Assembly: GCF_902705885.1 (NCBI RefSeq)
Contig: NZ_CACSIP010000010.1
Coordinates: forward strand, 49,796 to 113,795
DNA length: 64,000 nucleotides
Source of the DNA: Mycolicibacterium austroafricanum
GTDB lineage: Bacteria > Actinomycetota > Actinomycetes > Mycobacteriales > Mycobacteriaceae
Reading direction: 5' to 3'
Part shown: one piece after another, positions 59,891 to 64,000 of the stretch
Layout of the letters: the number at the start of each line of letters is the position of its first letter
Position numbering within the stretch: position 1 is the first letter of the stretch
Notes under the pieces: model-generated
Told to the model about the DNA's origin: nothing
Database searches by the model: none
Seen by the model: the letters and a program-made list of their open reading frames with translations, nothing else
Program-made: the position numbers and the translations under genes

Positions 59891-61294
59891 TCAGGCAGCT
59901 TGATCGCCGAAACGCGACCAGCGCAGTGCCCCTTGGGTATCGGCTGCCGCCCTGTTGTGCAGGGCGATGAACGAACCTGAGCGGACCACACCGAGTGGCC
60001 CGGAGCCCGCGAAGCGCGCGATACCTGACACCCGCATTGCGAAGCCCGCCTTGGCATTTCGGTATCCGACGCGGATGCCCGCACCGAACACGATGATCAG
60101 TCCGGCGAGTCCCGGAAGAGCACCGGTGGCCAACGCCCACAGAGACAGCGGCACCAGCAGTGCGCCGAATGCACGATCGATCAGGGATTGGTGCTCACCC
60201 ATCCGCGCAGCCAGAGGCGACGGCACGCTGTGCGGTGAAGCCGCGAAAGCGCTGAAAGCCGCGGACGTCAACGCTCCCGATCTCGACTGCCCGGGCAGGT
60301 CGCCGAACAACAGCTCCGAGGTCATCGGCAGGGACAGCGGCGACGCCGCCGCAGTGTCCACCACCGGGGCGATGCCCTCGGGGAGGATCTCGAGCCGGCT
60401 CTCGGAATGCCCGGCGATCCCCACGGGGTTGGTGCCTGTGACCTCCACTCTGAGCAGCGCGGCGAGGTCATAGGGCAACTGACGGGCGGCGGTCGCGGAC
60501 TCCGAGACCGACGCCATGACGGTCTCCAGCAGCGCGATGACATCGGAGATCGGCGTCTCGGAAAAGGGCAGCGAGAGGACCACCGGAGGCACCGCAGCAG
60601 CAGCGCTTCCCAGAGACACCACCACCGTCGTCATCGTCGTGAACACCCGGACCAACGGCCTGGGCTCGCTCACCACCGCCGGCTCCTGCTCATCGGCGGA
60701 CCCGTACGGCGACACCGAACCGGAACCGACCGGCTCCGGCGAGCTACTCTCCGTCGTCCCGGCCGGCTCCGTGCCACCGGTTTGCTCAGGCGCGGATGAC
60801 TGTGACCCGGTCGCCACTTCTGCCACGTCGTCGGATGCCGGCACTGCCGGATCCGTGGCCGTCGTGACGCTGTCGTCCACCGATTGACCCGACTCAGACC
60901 CTGCCTCGTCCGCGACACCATCCGTGACGACGTCGTCGACAACGACATCGTCGATGACCGGGGCCGATTCGCCGCCGTCATCGGTGGCCGTCACGGCATC
61001 GCGGTCGACGTCGGCGTCTCGGGTTTTCGCCCGATCGGCGCCGCGGACAGGCCCCAATACGCGATCACGGTGTGATTCGACGGCGCTCGTGGCGCTGCGC
61101 ACGAGGTCGCGCACCGTGGTCCTGGCCGATTCACGACTGCTCGCGCCGGAGGTGTCCGAAGCGCCGGCCCGGTCCTGTCCGGCACGGGTGGAGCTGTCAC
61201 CGGTGTCCGCCGCCGCCACTGCGCCACCCGCGCCCCCCACGAGGAGCGCGGTCGATAGCACAAGCGCGCCGGTAGCGCCGCGTAAGCGCCGCAT
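59891..61294 (-). CDS. Exported low-complexity protein of unknown function
   Basis: 467 aa. The N-terminal signal peptide (LVLSTALLVGGAGGAVAAADT, cut near 29) is followed by about 180 residues very rich in Asp, Ser, Thr, Glu and Val. A more ordered segment contains RVEVTGTNPVGIAGHSESRLEIL. A late hydrophobic helix (about 385-410) with a basic tail suggests a membrane-anchored C-terminus. Such proteins are frequent in mycobacteria and have no known function. The start codon follows a sequence with GAAGGT. Confidence 0.75.
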   Translation of the reverse strand: MRRLRGATGALVLSTALLVGGAGGAVAAADTGDSSTRAGQDRAGASDTSGASSRESARTTVRDLVRSATSAVESHRDRVLGPVRGADRAKTRDADVDRDAVTATDDGGESAPVIDDVVVDDVVTDGVADEAGSESGQSVDDSVTTATDPAVPASDDVAEVATGSQSSAPEQTGGTEPAGTTESSSPEPVGSGSVSPYGSADEQEPAVVSEPRPLVRVFTTMTTVVVSLGSAAAAVPPVVLSLPFSETPISDVIALLETVMASVSESATAARQLPYDLAALLRVEVTGTNPVGIAGHSESRLEILPEGIAPVVDTAAASPLSLPMTSELLFGDLPGQSRSGALTSAAFSAFAASPHSVPSPLAARMGEHQSLIDRAFGALLVPLSLWALATGALPGLAGLIIVFGAGIRVGYRNAKAGFAMRVSGIARFAGSGPLGVVRSGSFIALHNRAAADTQGALRWSRFGDQAA

Positions 61295-61512
61295 CAGTGA
61301 AACCTTCCCTCACCCCGAACTGGATCCTGGACGTCGAAACCGAACCACAATTGTCGCATGCGCGCCCCCCAAGCAGGAACAATCGACAAACCCCCATGAT
61401 TCTGACCAGCACAGCAAAGTGGCGAAACAGCTTGCAGCGGCGCAGAGAGCCCGGCAGCGAGGCCACTAACAGGTGTCACGTCCGCAATTGCCCGGGTCGA
61501 GCAAAGGACTCG

Positions 61513-61995
61513 TCAGCGTCCCGCAACGCCGGCTCCGGCGTTCTCGCGGCTCTGCCCGGAATCAACGGCAGGGTCCGCGGACGTGCTGCGCCGTCCAGGC
61601 AGATTGTCGAGTGCCCACAGACCCCCGCCGGTCAGGGTCAGCAGCAGAAAAGCGAAGCAGTACAGCACCGCCGATTCACCGCCGTTCTGGATGGGTAGCA
61701 ACCCGTCGGCCTGATGCTGCCAGAAGTAGGCCACCGCCATCGTGCCCGACGCGACGAACGCTGCTGCACGAGTGAACAATCCGGCCATCACCAGCAGACC
61801 CGCGACCAGTTCGATGAGCCCCGCCCACCACGACGGCCAAGCGCCGAACTGTGCCGCGCTGCCGACCCCCGGCGGCCAGCCGAAGAGCTTCACCGTCCCG
61901 TGCAGCGCGAACAGAAAACCAATCACCACCCGGAACACGAGAATTCCAGCCGATGCATGAATACCAGTTGTCAGGGAGCCCGAAATGCGTGCCAT
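61513..61995 (-). CDS. DoxX-family membrane protein
   Basis: 160 aa with four hydrophobic segments: ILVFRVVIGFLFALHGTVKLFGWPPG, WAGLIELVAGLLVMAGLFT, AFVASGTMAVAYFW and AVLYCFAFLLLTLTGGG. The RVVIGFLFALHGTVKLFG pattern is typical of the DoxX family. In mycobacteria such proteins take part in membrane redox protection. TACCGT lies six bases before the ATG, so the mRNA is probably leaderless; an open frame up to 62496 has no family-like sequence. Confidence 0.9.
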   Translation of the reverse strand: MARISGSLTTGIHASAGILVFRVVIGFLFALHGTVKLFGWPPGVGSAAQFGAWPSWWAGLIELVAGLLVMAGLFTRAAAFVASGTMAVAYFWQHQADGLLPIQNGGESAVLYCFAFLLLTLTGGGLWALDNLPGRRSTSADPAVDSGQSRENAGAGVAGR

Positions 61996-62001
61996 ATCGC
62001 C

Positions 62002-62007
62002 ACGGTA
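62002..62007 (-). promoter_or_regulatory. -10 element of a leaderless doxX mRNA
   Basis: On the minus strand TACCGT ends six bases before the ATG at 61995, fitting the TAnnnT mycobacterial -10 with transcription starting at the start codon. Confidence 0.5.
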
Positions 62008-62229
62008 TGGCAGTTGATCGCCGCACGGGGCGCTACCTCCGCCACCGCGGCGTCGGACCCAGCAACCGCTAACCGTCCCTCTGCCAAGCGTTCTGGAGAA
62101 ATTCATCGCCACCATCACGCTGGTCGGGGGGTCGCGACGCGAGCGTTCGGCGCGCCGTCGGGACGGTGGCGATACCGTGTGTCCACGGGCGACGACCACG
62201 CCAGCCCAAAACCAGACATGAGGTGTGTG

Positions 62230-62637
62230 ATGCATCCGTTCCGCAAGGCCGTCGAAGCTCGCGACGACGCCGCCATCGAAGCGTTGTTGGCCGACGATGT
62301 CGTGTTCACCAGCCCGGTCGCCTTCAAGCCCTACCCGGGCAAGGCCATGACGGCGGCGATCCTGCGCGCCGTGATGCGGGTGTTCGAGGACTTCCGCTAC
62401 GTCCGCGAAATCAGCGACAGCAACGGCCGGGACCATGCTCTGGTATTCGAGGCGACCGTGGCAGGCAAGCAGATCTCCGGGTGCGACTTCCTCCATGTCG
62501 ACGACGCCGGGCTGATCGACGACTTCACGGTGATGGTGCGCCCGCTGTCAGGGGCCACCGGGTTGGCCGAGGCGATGGGTGCCCAGTTCGACCAGATTCA
62601 ACGCGAGGCCCTCGAAGCCGGCCGGCCCGCGGGCTGA
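62230..62637 (+). CDS. NTF2/SnoaL-like protein
   Basis: 135 aa. A small cone-fold protein: PFRKAVEARDDAAIEALLADDVVFTSPVAFKPYPGKAMTAAILRAVMRVFEDFRY, then HALVFEATVAGKQISGCDFLHVDDAGLIDDFTVMVRPL. This is the SnoaL-like pattern of an N-terminal helix and four strands. The ATG at 62230 is used (AGGTG just upstream); an ATG at 62218 is also in frame. Function unknown. It ends 10 bp before the convergent hydrolase gene. Confidence 0.84.
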   Translation: MHPFRKAVEARDDAAIEALLADDVVFTSPVAFKPYPGKAMTAAILRAVMRVFEDFRYVREISDSNGRDHALVFEATVAGKQISGCDFLHVDDAGLIDDFTVMVRPLSGATGLAEAMGAQFDQIQREALEAGRPAG

Positions 62638-62647
62638 CCTAGGCCGG

Positions 62648-63472
62648 TCATGCCCGGATGAACTCGAGAAGGTCGCTGTTGATCACCTCGGCATGCGTGG
62701 TGGGCATTCCGTGCGGAAAACCCTTGTAGGTCTTCAGTGTTCCATTGGGCAGCAGCTGCGCGGACAGCGGTCCGGAATCGTCGTACGGCACCACCTGATC
62801 GTCGTCGCCGTGCATGACCAGCACCGGTAGCTGAATTCTCTTCAGATCCTCGGTGAAATCTGTCTGGGAGAACGCCACCACCCCGTCGAAGTGCGCCTTG
62901 GCGCCACCCATCATGCCCTGGCGCCACCAGTTCGCGATGAACGCTTCGACCGGTTCGACGCCGTCACGGTTGAAGCCATAGAACGGACCCTCGGGAACCG
63001 CGCGATAGAACCCCGAACGGTTGGTGGCCACCTGGGTCTGGAAGTCGTCGAACACCGCCTTGGGCAGCCCGCCCGGGTTGGCGTCGGTCTGCACCATCAG
63101 TGGGGGCACCGCGGCGATCAGCACAGCCTTGGCCGCGCGCCCCTCGCCGTGGCGAGCCAGAAAACGCACCACCTCCCCACCACCGGTGGAATGCCCGACG
63201 TGCACCGCTTCGCGCAACTCCAGGTGCCTGACCACCGCGGCGAGATCATCGGCGTAGTGATCCATGTCGTGGCCATCGGCGACCTGGGTGGAACGGCCGT
63301 GACCGCGCCGGTCGTGGGCCACCACCCGGTAACCCTTGTCCAGGAAGAACATCATCTGGGCGTCCCAGTCATCAGATGACAGCGGCCAACCGTGACTGAA
63401 GACGATCGGCTGACCCGAGCCCCAATCCTTGTAGAAGATCTCCACACCATCGTCGGTGGTGACTGTCGGCAT
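62648..63472 (-). CDS. Alpha/beta hydrolase, non-heme chloroperoxidase-like
   Basis: 274 aa. The nucleophile elbow is GHSTGGG (Ser95), the oxyanion hole FSHGWPLSSDDW, the acid in HGDDDQVVPYDDS and the catalytic His in GFPHGMPTTHAE. The RRGHGRS motif and overall length match esterases of the cofactor-free haloperoxidase/arylesterase group. GAGGCGCG precedes the ATG. A single-gene unit. Confidence 0.91.
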   Translation of the reverse strand: MPTVTTDDGVEIFYKDWGSGQPIVFSHGWPLSSDDWDAQMMFFLDKGYRVVAHDRRGHGRSTQVADGHDMDHYADDLAAVVRHLELREAVHVGHSTGGGEVVRFLARHGEGRAAKAVLIAAVPPLMVQTDANPGGLPKAVFDDFQTQVATNRSGFYRAVPEGPFYGFNRDGVEPVEAFIANWWRQGMMGGAKAHFDGVVAFSQTDFTEDLKRIQLPVLVMHGDDDQVVPYDDSGPLSAQLLPNGTLKTYKGFPHGMPTTHAEVINSDLLEFIRA

Positions 63473-63753
63473 CGCGCCTCATCTCGGTCCAGGGACATCG
63501 GGGCCCTACGGGATCGCCTCTCGTGCTGGACGTTACCCGCCATCCGGGCATGCGCGCGCGCCGTTGGGCCGACGGCAGCGATCCCCCCGGCTTGTTTTTG
63601 ATGGCGCCACCACGCTTCGCGTATCTGTCACCCCAACGTCCTTGTACGTTCGTGTCATGGCCCCGCGAGCACCGTTGACAACCACGTTCTGTTGCCGGAA
63701 CTCGTCGCGGCAAGGGCCTGGCAGCACAGCGCTCACGCGATACGATCCGGCGT

Positions 63754-64000
63754 ATGTGGGTGATGCGCGTCGTCGGACCGATCGGGCTGTGTCTGGTCAC
63801 CTTGGGGCTCTACGCGGTGCCGCAACCGCCCGAGGCTTCTGCTGACGTGTGCGGCTCGGTCGGCGGACGCCACGTTTCGGTGAATGCGTGCGGCAGCATC
63901 GCCGACGCCATCGCGCCGTGGGTTCCGCCGCCTTCTGAGTACGTGCCGCTTCCGCAGGACTACGACACCGCGGACACCACACCCCCACCGCCACCACCGC
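63754..64000 (+). CDS. Exported proline-rich protein (partial, C-terminus beyond window)
   Basis: 82 codons are visible. The signal peptide has a hydrophobic core (VVGPIGLCLVTLGLYAVP) and likely ends at EASA|DVC. The mature part has two Cys (DVCGSVGG, NACGSIAD) and then Asp/Pro-rich sequence leading into a Pro run at the window edge. TACGAT seven bases before the ATG suggests a leaderless mRNA. No family is recognised. Confidence 0.7.
   Translation, partial: MWVMRVVGPIGLCLVTLGLYAVPQPPEASADVCGSVGGRHVSVNACGSIADAIAPWVPPPSEYVPLPQDYDTADTTPPPPPP

Noticed and set aside
1..64000. CRISPR array, tRNA or rRNA genes, phage or intact transposase genes
   Set aside because: Read through on both strands without finding regular spaced repeats, tRNA-like consensus elements or recognisable mobile-element proteins.

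Overview
The window is high-GC actinobacterial DNA, almost certainly from a fast-growing mycobacterium (Mycolicibacterium or Mycobacterium). It carries two mce lipid-transport loci, Mce-associated membrane proteins, a WhiB protein, F420/flavin luciferase-like enzymes, several TetR regulators, and many catabolic genes that overlap by ATGA or GTGA. I saw no rRNA, tRNA, CRISPR array, intact insertion sequence or phage gene.

Layout. (a) 1-6.2 kb: mce locus 1 on the minus strand (yrbEA-yrbEB-mceA-mceB, running off the left edge). Divergent to it are two Mce-associated membrane proteins and an exported CAP-domain protein. (b) 6.4-11.0 kb: an accessory redox patch. It holds two TetR regulators with clear palindromic operators, a decayed alpha/beta-hydrolase gene, a quinone-oxidoreductase-like enzyme, a luciferase-like oxidoreductase and an SDR. 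(c) 11.1-24.1 kb: mce locus 2, a paralogue of locus 1. It runs yrbEB-mceA-B-C-D-E-F, then a two-domain CoA transferase apparently broken by one base in a G7 tract, then a second CAP protein. Its yrbEA lies on the opposite strand and is divergently transcribed. Both yrbE genes are preceded by a tiny open frame with a strong Shine-Dalgarno whose stop overlaps the yrbE start. A 5'-truncated, frameshifted aldehyde dehydrogenase lies at the other side of yrbEA.

(d) 24.9-44.0 kb: a large catabolic region. One operon encodes a phosphotransferase, SDR, alpha/beta hydrolase and zinc alcohol dehydrogenase. A second encodes a DUF35 protein, an SCP2-type thiolase/aldolase and two acyl-CoA dehydrogenases, and is divergent from an acyl-CoA ligase. 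Two TetR genes follow. A third operon encodes a P450, an unknown protein, a small protein, a Rieske oxygenase, SDR, NTF2-like protein and 2-oxoacid dehydrogenase E1 alpha and beta. An inverted repeat built on GTTAC/GTAAC half-sites sits before all three units, suggesting one regulon. A reasonable reading is that the mce systems import a hydrophobic (steroid-, terpene- or alkyl-aromatic-like) substrate that this cluster hydroxylates, activates with CoA and shortens.

(e) 44-48 kb: SDRs, a TetR with its operator, an SRPBCC protein and a WhiB4-like protein. (f) 48.1-53.3 kb: a TetR gene divergent from a three-gene unit: a lipocalin/AttH-like DUF protein, a luciferase-like oxidoreductase, and an ATP/PEP-type dikinase related to rifampicin phosphotransferases. 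This compact module is the best candidate for an undescribed modification or detoxification system. (g) 53.2-64 kb: a bicovalent flavoprotein oxidase with a LuxR/TPR regulator, a CPA2 antiporter, MgtE, an exported low-complexity protein, DoxX, an NTF2-like protein, a chloroperoxidase-type hydrolase and a truncated exported protein at the right edge.

All assignments rest on reading translated sequence and motifs by eye; no database search was run.
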